Shown: piece after piece, positions 15,376 through 23,056 of the stretch | Position numbering within the stretch: position 1 is the first letter of the stretch | Layout: every line of letters begins with the position of its first letter | Origin: Bacillota bacterium | GTDB taxonomy: Bacteria > Bacillota > Negativicutes > Sporomusales > UBA7701 | Reading direction: 5' to 3' | DNA: 64,000 nt | Assembly (NCBI GenBank): GCA_023415775.1 | Contig: JAEZJM010000021.1 | Span: 186,001-250,000, forward strand | Program-made: the position numbers and the translations under genes | Notes under the pieces: generated by a model | Told to the model about the DNA's origin: nothing | The model's input: the letters and a program-made list of their open reading frames with translations, nothing else | Databases searched by the model: none

Positions 15376-15840
15376 GTGTCCGTCAGCGACGGCAGGCAGG
15401 GACAACAGGAATTTCAGAAATGGTACCAGGCCCGATACAATCAGGTCAAGCCCAAGCCGCCCATTTTGAAAAACGCCTTATGGGCCTTTATAGTAGGCGG
15501 TCTTATTTGTACTCTCGGGCAGGTCATCCAGACCTACTTCGTTGGACTCGGCCTATCACAAAAAGAAGCTGCGGGGCCTACATCGGCGGTGCTGATCTTT
15601 CTGTCGGCCCTTTTCACCGGGCTCGGTATCTACGATGAACTTGGCCGCAGGGCTGGCGCCGGTTCCATCGTTCCCATCACCGGCTTCGCCAACTCCATCG
15701 TCGCACCCGCCATGGAGTACAAGCGCGAAGGCTACGTATTTGGCGTCGGGGCAAAAATGTTCCTCATCGCCGGTCCGGTCATCGTCTACGGCCTCGTCAC
15801 GGCGGTGGGCATCGGCCTGATATACTGGGCATTCCGATAG
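15376..15840 (+). CDS. spoVAC: Stage V sporulation protein AC
   Basis: 154 residues from GTG 15376, chosen because GGAGGTGG ends 5 nt upstream. A soluble N-terminal stretch (about 35 residues) precedes three or four membrane segments, with the conserved FIVGGLICTLGQ, LGIYDELGRRAGAGSIVPITGFANS and APAMEYKREGYVFGVGAKMF. SpoVAC is an inner-membrane, mechanosensitive-like channel component for dipicolinic acid movement in spores. First gene of the operon; SpoVAD follows after 12 bp. Confidence 0.95.
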   Translation: MSVSDGRQGQQEFQKWYQARYNQVKPKPPILKNALWAFIVGGLICTLGQVIQTYFVGLGLSQKEAAGPTSAVLIFLSALFTGLGIYDELGRRAGAGSIVPITGFANSIVAPAMEYKREGYVFGVGAKMFLIAGPVIVYGLVTAVGIGLIYWAFR

Positions 15841-15852
15841 GGAGGTCAGCCA

Positions 15853-16857
15853 TTGAACAAAAAAAGCGGCAAGCAGACGATCGCCTACGCCGCCCCGCCT
15901 GTACTGGCAGCCGCGGCCACCATCGCCGGGCCGATGGAAGGGGAGGGGCTGCTGAACGGACAGTACGACCGGGTCCTGGAAGACAACCTTTCCGGACAGA
16001 AAAGCTGGGAAAAGACCGAATCCTTCATGCTCGAATGGGCTTTGAGAACGGCGGTCAGCAGGACAGGAGGCGCACTCGATGACATCGATTTCATCCTCGC
16101 CGGCGACCTCCTCAATCAGCTCATATCCGCCCATTTCGCGGCCCGCAGCCTCGGTCGCCCGTTCCTTGGCCTGTACGGCGCCTGCTCGACCATGGCCGAG
16201 AGTATGCTGCTCGGGGCGGTGCTCATCGACGGCGGCTTTGCCGCCAGAGTAGCGGCGGCCGTATCCAGCCATCACGACGCCGCCGAGCGCCAGTACCGTT
16301 ATCCGACCGAGCTGGGCGTGCAGCGCCCGCCGCTCGCGCAGTGGACGGTCACCGGCGCCGGAGCGGTCGTGCTGGCCCAGGACGGCGAAGGGCCGAAGTT
16401 GACCGCAGCCACTATCGGCAAGGTAGTGGACTCCGGACTAAAAGATCCCAACGCCATGGGGCCGGCCATGACCCCGGCCGCCGCCGACACGCTCTGGCAG
16501 CATCTTCAGGATACCGGCAGGCAGCCGAATTACTACGACATCATCCTGACCGGCGATCTCGGCCAGGTGGGCAAAACGCTGCTCATCCAGCTCATGCAGG
16601 AAAAGGGTGTCGACATCGCCGCCAACTATGAGGATTGCGGACTGATGATTTACCGGGAGGATCAGGACCCGCACGCCGGCGCCAGCGGGTGCGCCAGTTC
16701 GGCGCTCGTCCTGTGCGGACACGTCTTCCCGCTGCTCGTCGCCGGACGGCTCAAACGCATCCTGCTTATCGGCACAGGCAGCCTCCACAGCCCCACCTCA
16801 TACCAGCAGAAGGAATCGCTCCCCGCCATCGCCCATGCCGTGGCCATCGAAGCGTAG
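15853..16857 (+). CDS. spoVAD: Stage V sporulation protein AD
   Basis: 334 residues from TTG 15853 (GGGAGGT upstream); Bacillus protein 338. It has the thiolase-like fold typical of SpoVAD, with FLGLYGACSTMAESMLLGA near the position of the thiolase active-site Cys, and conserved SSHHDAAERQYRYPTELGVQR and GDLGQVGKTLL. SpoVAD binds dipicolinic acid on the outer face of the spore inner membrane. Third-position GC is high, as in its neighbours. It is followed by spoVAEB after 13 bp. Confidence 0.96.
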   Translation: MNKKSGKQTIAYAAPPVLAAAATIAGPMEGEGLLNGQYDRVLEDNLSGQKSWEKTESFMLEWALRTAVSRTGGALDDIDFILAGDLLNQLISAHFAARSLGRPFLGLYGACSTMAESMLLGAVLIDGGFAARVAAAVSSHHDAAERQYRYPTELGVQRPPLAQWTVTGAGAVVLAQDGEGPKLTAATIGKVVDSGLKDPNAMGPAMTPAAADTLWQHLQDTGRQPNYYDIILTGDLGQVGKTLLIQLMQEKGVDIAANYEDCGLMIYREDQDPHAGASGCASSALVLCGHVFPLLVAGRLKRILLIGTGSLHSPTSYQQKESLPAIAHAVAIEA

Positions 16858-16870
16858 AGGAGGAAAGACT

Positions 16871-17224
16871 TTGCAGGCATATATAATGGCCTTCGTCATC
16901 GGCGGCCTGATCTGCGTCATCGGCCAGCTCCTGATGGATCTCACCCCGCTGACGCCCGCCCATGTCCTTGTCCTGTTCGTCGTGCTCGGCGGCATAATGA
17001 GCGGCCTGGGCTTGTATCAACCTCTCGTCGACATGGGGGGAGCGGGTGCGACCGTGCCGTTGCCTGGCTTTGGGCACGCGCTGGTCAGCGGCACCATCGA
17101 AGAAGTAAACAAATCCGGCTTAGCGGGCGTTTTCAGCGGCGCCCTCAAAGCATCCGCCTTCGGGATAACGGCCGCCGTGGTCTTCGGACTGCTGGCCGCC
17201 GTGACATTTAATCCCAGGGGATAG
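16871..17224 (+). CDS. spoVAE: Stage V sporulation protein AEB
   Basis: 117 residues from TTG 16871, with GAGGAGG 6-8 nt upstream; the longer frame overlaps spoVAD. Three to four hydrophobic segments and the family pattern FVIGGLICVIGQLLMD, GLGLYQPLVDMGGAGATVPLPGFGHAL. It is paralogous to SpoVAC (shared IGGLIC..GQ and GAGxxVPxxGF). It is a membrane part of the DPA channel. Confidence 0.93.
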   Translation: MQAYIMAFVIGGLICVIGQLLMDLTPLTPAHVLVLFVVLGGIMSGLGLYQPLVDMGGAGATVPLPGFGHALVSGTIEEVNKSGLAGVFSGALKASAFGITAAVVFGLLAAVTFNPRG

Positions 17225-17235
17225 GGGGGAAGCTG

Positions 17236-17625
17236 ATGCTCGCCGTCGATCTTGTAGGTTTAATACTCACCGTCTGCCTCACCGGGCTGCGCTACCCTCA
17301 CTGCGTCCTCGGCGCGGCCATCATCCACGACCTGGGATCCATCCTCACGGCTCTCTTTTTTCAGGGGCGCGTAGATGCCGTCATCGCCGCCGGCGCGTTC
17401 GGCACTACAGCCGTCAGCGGCGTAAAGGCCGGTGCGCCGGCAGTAGCGGTGGCGCTCGGCGGGCCGCTGGCCAACTACCTTGTCGGCGCCAGCCTCGGCG
17501 GTGCGGCATGGGAAAAAACCTCCTGCCTGCTTAACCCCGGGGCGGCGCTCAAACACCCCTTCGCAGTCGTGAATCTGCGGCTGGCCATCCTGTCGGCCGC
17601 CGCCGCCCTCTGGCAGCTTATCTGA
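17236..17625 (+). CDS. Hydrophobic protein inside the spoVA operon, unknown
   Basis: 129 residues from ATG 17236, 12 bp after spoVAEB. It has about four hydrophobic segments: a VDLVGLILTVCLTGL start, a glycine/alanine-rich middle and a C-terminal LRLAILSAAAALWQLI. A PHCVLGAAIIHDLGS stretch contains two His and one Asp in or near the membrane, but no complete peptidase motif. It does not resemble SpoVAC/AEB, AEA or AF. The tight spacing on both sides indicates it is transcribed with the spoVA genes. Function not recognised; a spore-membrane role is inference. Confidence 0.6.
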   Translation: MLAVDLVGLILTVCLTGLRYPHCVLGAAIIHDLGSILTALFFQGRVDAVIAAGAFGTTAVSGVKAGAPAVAVALGGPLANYLVGASLGGAAWEKTSCLLNPGAALKHPFAVVNLRLAILSAAAALWQLI

Positions 17626-17643
17626 TTACGGGGAGATGCACTG

Positions 17644-18342
17644 ATGAGAAATACGGCACGGAGGTCCGGCAGCCAGTACGGACGCCGCCGCGATGAAGAG
17701 TACGGCCGCGATGAAGGCGACCAGAAACAGAGCGAAAGCCGCGGCCCAAACACCGACAGCCTCATAGCCGACATGGCCAAAGGCTTCGTCGAAGCACAGG
17801 CCAAGATAACCGGCGCGCCTGACAGCGGCCCTAATCAGGAAATGTTAGCCATGCTCGAAAAAATCAGCCGTCAACTGTCGCAGCTGCAGAACGTGCCGGC
17901 GGGCGGACCGCAAACCGGCGGGCAGCAGCAGGGGGGGCAGCAGACGCAAGGAGCCGGCCAGGGAAATGAAGGCCGCCAGGAGGAACTAGGCGCGCTATTC
18001 AGCCGGCTGCTGGCCGAAAACAAACCGGACGGGCAGCAAAGCGGCGGGTCCCGGCAGGGCGCCGGCACTCAGCAGCGAGCCGGTGGCGCACAGCAGGACG
18101 GCGGTAACCGGCAACAGGCGGGTCAACAAAACGGCACCCAGACAGGCGGGCAGTCGGCCGGCGGCGAGAAAGCCACTTCGGCGCAGACGGCCGCCCAGGC
18201 GCTCGCCCAGGCCCAGTACGAGCTTGCCAACGAACTTGAAGCCAGCCTGACAAAACTCAAACAAGTCATCAGCGAGAGCGAAAAACTGGCCGACAAAATC
18301 AGCAACCTGCTCGGTCAGGAAAATAGCTCCCGCCAGACATGA
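17644..18342 (+). CDS. Gln/Gly-rich low-complexity protein inside the spoVA operon
   Basis: 232 residues from ATG 17644. Four regions are visible. Residues 1-35 are Arg/Glu/Tyr-rich and polar. Residues ~38-90 are predicted helical (DSLIADMAKGFVEAQAKI, MLAMLEKISRQLSQLQ). Residues ~85-180 are a long disordered stretch dominated by Gln and Gly with repeated QQxGGQQ and GGxQxG units. The C-terminal ~45 residues form a strong coiled-coil candidate (ELEASLTKLKQVISESEKLADKI). There is no signal peptide or membrane segment. It lies 18 bp after the hydrophobic gene and 10 bp before spoVAEA, so it belongs to the operon. Composition resembles spore-coat or assembly proteins, but no family was recognised. 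Confidence 0.6.
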   Translation: MRNTARRSGSQYGRRRDEEYGRDEGDQKQSESRGPNTDSLIADMAKGFVEAQAKITGAPDSGPNQEMLAMLEKISRQLSQLQNVPAGGPQTGGQQQGGQQTQGAGQGNEGRQEELGALFSRLLAENKPDGQQSGGSRQGAGTQQRAGGAQQDGGNRQQAGQQNGTQTGGQSAGGEKATSAQTAAQALAQAQYELANELEASLTKLKQVISESEKLADKISNLLGQENSSRQT

Positions 18343-18352
18343 GGTGGAATTA

Positions 18353-18943
18353 TTGACAGATAAAGTCAGAGTAATAATCGTCACCGACGGCGACCGCTGC
18401 GCCCAGCACGCCGTGGAAAGCATTGCCGCCGATCTGGGATTGCGGTGCATATCCGCCTCAGGCGGCAACCCGACGCCGATCAGCGGCCGCGAGATCGTGG
18501 ACCTGGTCAAAACCGTTCCCCACGACCCGGTGCTGGTCATGTTCGACGACCGTGGCCGCCGCGACAAAGGCAAGGGCGAAACGGCCATGGAATACGTCGC
18601 TTCCCACCCGGACATAGAGGTGCTCGGGGCGGTGGCGGTTGCCTCCAACACCACCGGCATCCAGGGTGTTGCCGCCGACGCCTGTATCAGCGGCGAAGGG
18701 CAGGTGGTGGACAACGCCGTCGATAAATACGGCCAGGAGAAAGTGGCCGGCCGCGACCGGACGATCGTCAACGGCGACACCGTCGACGTACTCAACGATG
18801 TTGACGTCCCGGTCATTATCGGCGTCGGCGATATCGGCAAGATGGACAAGGCTGACGACATCCGCCGCGGGGCGCCGGTCACCCGCAAAGCCATCGAGGA
18901 GATATTGAAACGGAGTGGCGTCAGCAATGCAAGCAGCACGTAA
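18353..18943 (+). CDS. spoVAEA: Stage V sporulation protein AEA
   Basis: 196 residues from TTG 18353 (GAGGTGG 5 nt upstream; GTG 18344 is part of that site). It is a soluble protein with the family stretches VIIVTDGDRCAQHAVE, ISASGGNPTPISG, VLVMFDDRGRRDKGKGE and GVGDIGKMDKADDI. Bacillus SpoVAEA is 203 residues; its function is poorly known but it is co-encoded with the DPA channel. The 3' end overlaps the spoVAF start. Confidence 0.92.
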   Translation: MTDKVRVIIVTDGDRCAQHAVESIAADLGLRCISASGGNPTPISGREIVDLVKTVPHDPVLVMFDDRGRRDKGKGETAMEYVASHPDIEVLGAVAVASNTTGIQGVAADACISGEGQVVDNAVDKYGQEKVAGRDRTIVNGDTVDVLNDVDVPVIIGVGDIGKMDKADDIRRGAPVTRKAIEEILKRSGVSNASST

Positions 18944-20444
18944 AATAGACAGCGACATCGACAAAAACATCAACTACCTCAAAGACCTCCTCGGCGTCGG
19001 CGAAACATACGATATCGTCTTCCGCGAGTTCAAGATCGGGCGGCGGCGGGCGGCCACCTTCTCCATCAACGGCATGACCAACGACGTCGTCCTCACCAAC
19101 GTCTACCAGGCTGTCATGACCTGCCACCCCGAAGAACTGAGCATCAACACCCTCAACAAAGTTTTCTACCAGCGACTGCCCCATTCCCAGGTCAAACTCC
19201 TCGACAACATGAACGACAGTCTTGTCAGCATGCTGTCGGGCGAGATGCTGCTGTTCATCGAAGGCGAGGAGCAGGTCATCGTCGTCGACGCCCGTGCCTA
19301 CCCCGTGCGCATGCCGTCGGAATCCAACATCGAAAAAGTGACCAGAGGCTCGCGCGACTCGTTCGTCGAAACCATCCCCTTCAACACCGCCCTCATCCGC
19401 CGCCGTCTCCGCGACGCCAACCTCCGCTTCGAAATCGTCAAAATAGGTGCCCGCTCCAAAACCGACGTCGCCATCTGCTACATCAAGGACATCACCAACC
19501 CCGGATTAGTGGAAACAGTCAAGAAAAGGCTCAACGACATCGCCATCGATGGCGTGCCGATGGCGGAAAAAGCGGTCGAGGAATTCATCACCCTCGGCAG
19601 TAAATGGAACCCCCTGCCCAAGGTCCGCTACACCGAACGCCCCGACGTCGCCGCCGTGCACCTCCTCGAAGGCCATATCTGCCTCGTCGTGGACACCTCG
19701 CCGAGCATCCTCATCCTGCCCACCACCTTCTGGCACCATGTCCAGCATGTCGAGGAATTCCGCCAGAACATGACCGCCGGCACCTTCCTGCGCCTGGTTC
19801 GCTTGGGGGCGGTGCTGCTGTCGCTGTTGCTGCCTCCTCTGTGGCTCGCCTTCGCCCTCCAGCCGCGGCTGCTGCCGGAAACGCTCGCCTTCCTCGGGCC
19901 GCGCGATCCGGGCATCATCCCCCTTGGCTTCCAGTTCCTCCTGGCCGAATTCGGCGTCGAAATGGTGCGGATGGCCACCGTCCACGTCCCCTCGGCCCAG
20001 TCCACCGCCCTCGGCTTCATCGGCGCCTTCATGCTCGGCGAATACGCCAGCCGCGTCGGCCTGTTCGGCAATGAAGCAATCTTCTACATCGCCGTCGCCA
20101 CTGTCGGCACCTTCGCCACCCCCAGCTTCGAACTGGCCATGGCCGTCAGGCTGTTTCGCATCTTCCTCCTGGCGCTCGTCATCGTCTTCAAGCTGCCCGG
20201 CCTGCTCGCCGGCCTTGCCTTCGTCCTGCTGGTCACCGCGATGACCAAATCCTTCGGCGTACCCTACCTGTGGCCGGCCGTGCCTTTCAACTACAAAGCC
20301 ATGAAAGATGTCATCTTCCGGCTGCCGCTCCCCAGCAAGCTGCTCAGGCCGGCGGTACTAAAGCCCCAGGACCCCGACCGCCTCGAAGACAACCGGCAAG
20401 GGAAACAGGGCGGCCCGAAAAAAAACAACGAGGATAAAAAATGA
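18927..20444 (+). CDS. spoVAF: Stage V sporulation protein AF (GerA family)
   Basis: 505 residues from ATG 18927; GTG 18915 is an alternative. A soluble N-terminal GerA-type half (about 1-280, with FREFKIGRRRAATFSINGM) is followed by about five membrane segments. The family motifs PFNTALIRRRLRDANLRFE, STALGFIGAFMLGEYASRVGLFG and TKSFGVPYLWPAVPF are present. A Lys/Gln-rich tail follows. SpoVAF is homologous to germinant receptor A subunits and acts in DPA release and germination. Last gene of the operon, ending at a terminator. Confidence 0.95.
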   Translation: MQAARKIDSDIDKNINYLKDLLGVGETYDIVFREFKIGRRRAATFSINGMTNDVVLTNVYQAVMTCHPEELSINTLNKVFYQRLPHSQVKLLDNMNDSLVSMLSGEMLLFIEGEEQVIVVDARAYPVRMPSESNIEKVTRGSRDSFVETIPFNTALIRRRLRDANLRFEIVKIGARSKTDVAICYIKDITNPGLVETVKKRLNDIAIDGVPMAEKAVEEFITLGSKWNPLPKVRYTERPDVAAVHLLEGHICLVVDTSPSILILPTTFWHHVQHVEEFRQNMTAGTFLRLVRLGAVLLSLLLPPLWLAFALQPRLLPETLAFLGPRDPGIIPLGFQFLLAEFGVEMVRMATVHVPSAQSTALGFIGAFMLGEYASRVGLFGNEAIFYIAVATVGTFATPSFELAMAVRLFRIFLLALVIVFKLPGLLAGLAFVLLVTAMTKSFGVPYLWPAVPFNYKAMKDVIFRLPLPSKLLRPAVLKPQDPDRLEDNRQGKQGGPKKNNEDKK

Positions 20445-20470
20445 AAAAACCCGCCGCCGGCGGGTTTTTT
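20444..20470. terminator. Bidirectional terminator
   Basis: AAAAAACCCGCC (20444-20455) and GGCGGGTTTTTT (20459-20470) form a perfect 12-bp stem with a 3-nt loop. A-run and T-run flank it symmetrically, so it serves spoVAF on the plus strand and the lipoprotein gene on the minus strand. Confidence 0.92.
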
Positions 20471-21213
20471 CATTTGCCGCGATAATACTCACGAATCTTG
20501 CCCAAACTCTCGTTCAGACTTGTCACCTGTTCCTCGGCCGCACCCTGGCTCTCGGCGTTGACGGCATCCTTAAGCTGCTTCACGTGGGCGTGGGTGATCG
20601 TCACCGGCCCGAGCACTCCCAGTTGCTCCATCGTCGGTTTGGCGTTGTTCCAGGTATCCTCAAGTCCCTTGACCTTCGACGCCGCTTTGCTCCAGTTCTT
20701 GTCCGCCACATAAAAGCTCACGCTGCGGACGGCGTTGCCGACTGCGACCAGATCGGCGACGGGGGACAGCTTATACGACTTGCCGATGTCGCTCACGCCG
20801 CCCATGAACTTGTTCAGATTCTCGTAAGACGCCGTTACCTTCTTGTCCATCACGCTTGTCACCAGCTTGCCGACCGCTTCGTCGGCTTCCTTAACGCCCT
20901 TCTTGTCGCCCACCGCCTCCTTGGTCTGCTGCCAGACGGACTGGAGATTATAGAGCCCCGCCTCTGCCTGTTGCCAGTTCTCCTTGTTGATTCCCTCAAA
21001 TACCGTGCCGGCGATCGCCTCAAGATCGTAAAGCAGGGCGGGGGCCGAGACGAACCGTTCCATCACGGGCGGGTTGGGTTTGGCGTCCCCCGGTTTTCCG
21101 GCCGGCCCGATCTCCGGTTTCTTCGCCGGCTCCATGAGGCCGCAACCGGCCAGAATGGCGACGGCGAAAACCACGGCAGCAATCCCCGCTGTGAACATCT
21201 TGTAATGCCGCAA
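20470..21213 (-). CDS. Putative lipoprotein, unknown function
   Basis: 247 residues from a TTG with AGGAGG 7-8 nt upstream; ATG at 21198 is an alternative. A lipoprotein signal peptide ends in the lipobox LAGCG (Cys about residue 24). A Pro/Lys-rich linker (AKKPEIGPAGKPGDAKPNPP) is followed by a helical domain of about 190 residues rich in Lys, Glu, Ala and Trp (NWQQAEAGLYNLQSVWQQTKEAV, NWSKAASKVKGLEDTWNNAKP). The two NW-containing segments look like an internal duplication. It is transcribed alone, convergent to spoVAF and divergent from lysA. No family recognised. Confidence 0.75.
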   Translation of the reverse strand: MRHYKMFTAGIAAVVFAVAILAGCGLMEPAKKPEIGPAGKPGDAKPNPPVMERFVSAPALLYDLEAIAGTVFEGINKENWQQAEAGLYNLQSVWQQTKEAVGDKKGVKEADEAVGKLVTSVMDKKVTASYENLNKFMGGVSDIGKSYKLSPVADLVAVGNAVRSVSFYVADKNWSKAASKVKGLEDTWNNAKPTMEQLGVLGPVTITHAHVKQLKDAVNAESQGAAEEQVTSLNESLGKIREYYRGK

Positions 21214-21278
21214 AAGCAACCCTCCTTTTGCCCATAGCATGTACGCCGGTCGGAGACTTTATTCTTCCCGGGGGGATA

Positions 21279-21307
21279 TTGACACCGCCCGGCGTATATA
21301 CTAAAAT
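21279..21307 (+). promoter_or_regulatory. Sigma-A promoter of the lysA riboswitch transcript
   Basis: TTGACA (21279-21284), a 17-nt spacer, then TAAAAT (21302-21307). It lies about 25 nt before the riboswitch P1 stem. Confidence 0.75.
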
Positions 21308-21329
21308 GAAACCAATTAAATACCCGTGT

Positions 21330-21512
21330 TGTATAGAGGTGCGGGCTATTATCAGTACCTGGGGCGAGCTTGCCGAAGCGATGAGCCGCAGGGAAAGGAA
21401 TACCCGCCGAAGCCGGTGTTTTTGGGCAGAAAACTCGGCTGGGCTTGTGGCTGAACAAGCACAAGACTGTCATCCGGCGTATCCGCGCCGGGTGGAGCGC
21501 TATCTCACCGGC
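21330..21512 (+). promoter_or_regulatory. Lysine riboswitch (L box)
   Basis: The characteristic conserved blocks occur in order: TATAGAGGTGC and ATCAGTA at the 5' end, GGGAAAGGAATACC and CGCCGAAGCC in the middle, CTCGGCTGGGC, GACTGTCATCC and finally GGTGGAGCGCTATC. The 5' TATAG and 3' CTATC segments can pair as P1. It precedes lysA (diaminopimelate decarboxylase), a classical L-box target, and is followed by an intrinsic terminator, so lysine should cause premature termination. Confidence 0.88.
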
Positions 21513-21537
21513 AAGAAAGTCTTTCTTTAGAAGACGC

Positions 21538-21574
21538 GCGGTTGTGAGGTAGCTTGCAACCGCTTTTGTATTTT
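21538..21574 (+). terminator. Riboswitch expression-platform terminator
   Basis: GCGGTTG (21538-21544) pairs with CAACCGC (21557-21563) and is followed by TTTTGTATTTT. It lies between the lysine riboswitch and lysA. Confidence 0.75.
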
Positions 21575-21613
21575 GTATCCGCCAATTCCGTCAACACCGA
21601 AAGGAGAATCCCC

Positions 21614-22948
21614 ATGAACCTTCACGGCACCATGCGCATTAACGAGGCCGGCCATCTTGAAATCGGCGGCTGCGACACGGTGGACCTGGCCCGCCAGTTC
21701 GGCACCCCCCTCTACGTCATGGACGAAGCCCTGCTTCGCGAGAATTGCCGCGCCTATGTCGAATCCTTCCAAAAACACTACCCGAACTCGGAAGTTATAT
21801 ACGCCAGCAAAGTCTTCTCCACCATGGCCATGTGCCGGCTGGTGGCCGAAGAGGACATGGGTCTCGACGTCGTCTCCGGCGGCGAACTCTACACCGCGCT
21901 GGCCAGCGGTTTCTCGCCCGGCCGCATCTACTTCCACGGCAACAACAAATCGCCCGAGGAACTGGAAATGGCCCTTGAGGCCCGCGTCGGCCGCTACGTC
22001 GTCGACAACTTCGGCGAGATGGATATCCTCAACGAACTCGCCCGTCAGCGCAAAACCAAAGCCAAAATCCTCATCAGGGTATCGCCGGGCATCGACGCCC
22101 ACACCCACCATTACATCAAAACCGGCATGATCGACTCCAAATTCGGCCTCGCCATCGCCAACGGCCAGGCGCTGATGGGCGTCGAAAAGGCGCTTGGCAT
22201 GAAAAACCTCGAATTCAAAGGCATCCATTGCCACATCGGCTCGCAGATCTTCGACCTCAACTCGTACAAAGAAGCGGCCGCCACCATGATGGCCTTCGTC
22301 AAAGAGATCAAAACCAAAACCGGCTACGCCTGCGAAGAACTCAACCTCGGCGGCGGCCTGGGCATCTACTACACCGAAGGCGACGCTCCCCAGCCGATCG
22401 GCGAACTCGTCGCCCTCATGACCAAAACGGTGCGCGAGATGGCAGCCGCCCACAACCTGCCCCTGCCCAAAATCATCGTCGAACCCGGCCGGTCGATCGT
22501 CGGCGAAGCGGGCGTCACCCTCTACACCGTCGGCTCGGTCAAAGACATTCCGGGGATCCGCAAATACGTGGCCGTCGACGGCGGCATGACAGACAACCCG
22601 CGTCCCGCCCTTTACCAGGCCAAATACGAGGCCGCCCTCGCCAACAAAATGAACGTCCCCGGCGAAGAGACCGTCTCCATCGCCGGCAAATGCTGCGAAT
22701 CGGGCGACATGCTCATATGGGACATTGAGCTGCCGCCGGCCGTCCCCGGCGACATCCTCGCCGTATCCTCCACCGGCGCTTACAACTACTCCATGGCCAG
22801 CAACTACAACCGCAACCGCCGCCCGGCCGTTGTCTTCGCCAGCGGCGGCAAGGCCGAACTGGTCATAAGGCGGGAAAGCTACGAAGACCTCCTCCGCAAC
22901 GACATTGTGCCGGAACGGATGCAGAACAAAGTCGCCTGCCTGGCCTAA
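21614..22948 (+). CDS. lysA: Diaminopimelate decarboxylase
   Basis: 444 residues from ATG 21614 (AAAGGAGA 6 nt upstream); the longer upstream frame runs into the terminator and is discarded. It is a fold-III PLP decarboxylase: PLP Lys in VIYASKVFST (about residue 60), GGGLGIYY, EPGRSIVGEAG (PLP phosphate site) and CCESGDML. It converts meso-diaminopimelate to lysine. Transcription is controlled by the upstream lysine riboswitch. Confidence 0.97.
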   Translation: MNLHGTMRINEAGHLEIGGCDTVDLARQFGTPLYVMDEALLRENCRAYVESFQKHYPNSEVIYASKVFSTMAMCRLVAEEDMGLDVVSGGELYTALASGFSPGRIYFHGNNKSPEELEMALEARVGRYVVDNFGEMDILNELARQRKTKAKILIRVSPGIDAHTHHYIKTGMIDSKFGLAIANGQALMGVEKALGMKNLEFKGIHCHIGSQIFDLNSYKEAAATMMAFVKEIKTKTGYACEELNLGGGLGIYYTEGDAPQPIGELVALMTKTVREMAAAHNLPLPKIIVEPGRSIVGEAGVTLYTVGSVKDIPGIRKYVAVDGGMTDNPRPALYQAKYEAALANKMNVPGEETVSIAGKCCESGDMLIWDIELPPAVPGDILAVSSTGAYNYSMASNYNRNRRPAVVFASGGKAELVIRRESYEDLLRNDIVPERMQNKVACLA

Positions 22949-22965
22949 AAATCATCTGCCATTCG

Positions 22966-22997
22966 GGACCCGGCCTGTGTCGGGTCCTCATATTTTG
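22966..22997 (+). terminator. Intrinsic terminator of lysA
   Basis: A 7-bp stem (22966-22972 with 22981-22987) is followed by TCATATTTT. Confidence 0.75.
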
Positions 22998-23056
22998 CAT
23001 CGGCGCGATTTTCTAGTATAATTTAAAAGTGAAGTTTTCAAGCGGGGGAGAGCGCC

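Noticed and set aside
21228..21530. 100-codon plus-strand frame upstream of lysA
   Set aside because: It covers the promoter and the lysine riboswitch; conserved RNA blocks explain the sequence better than a protein.
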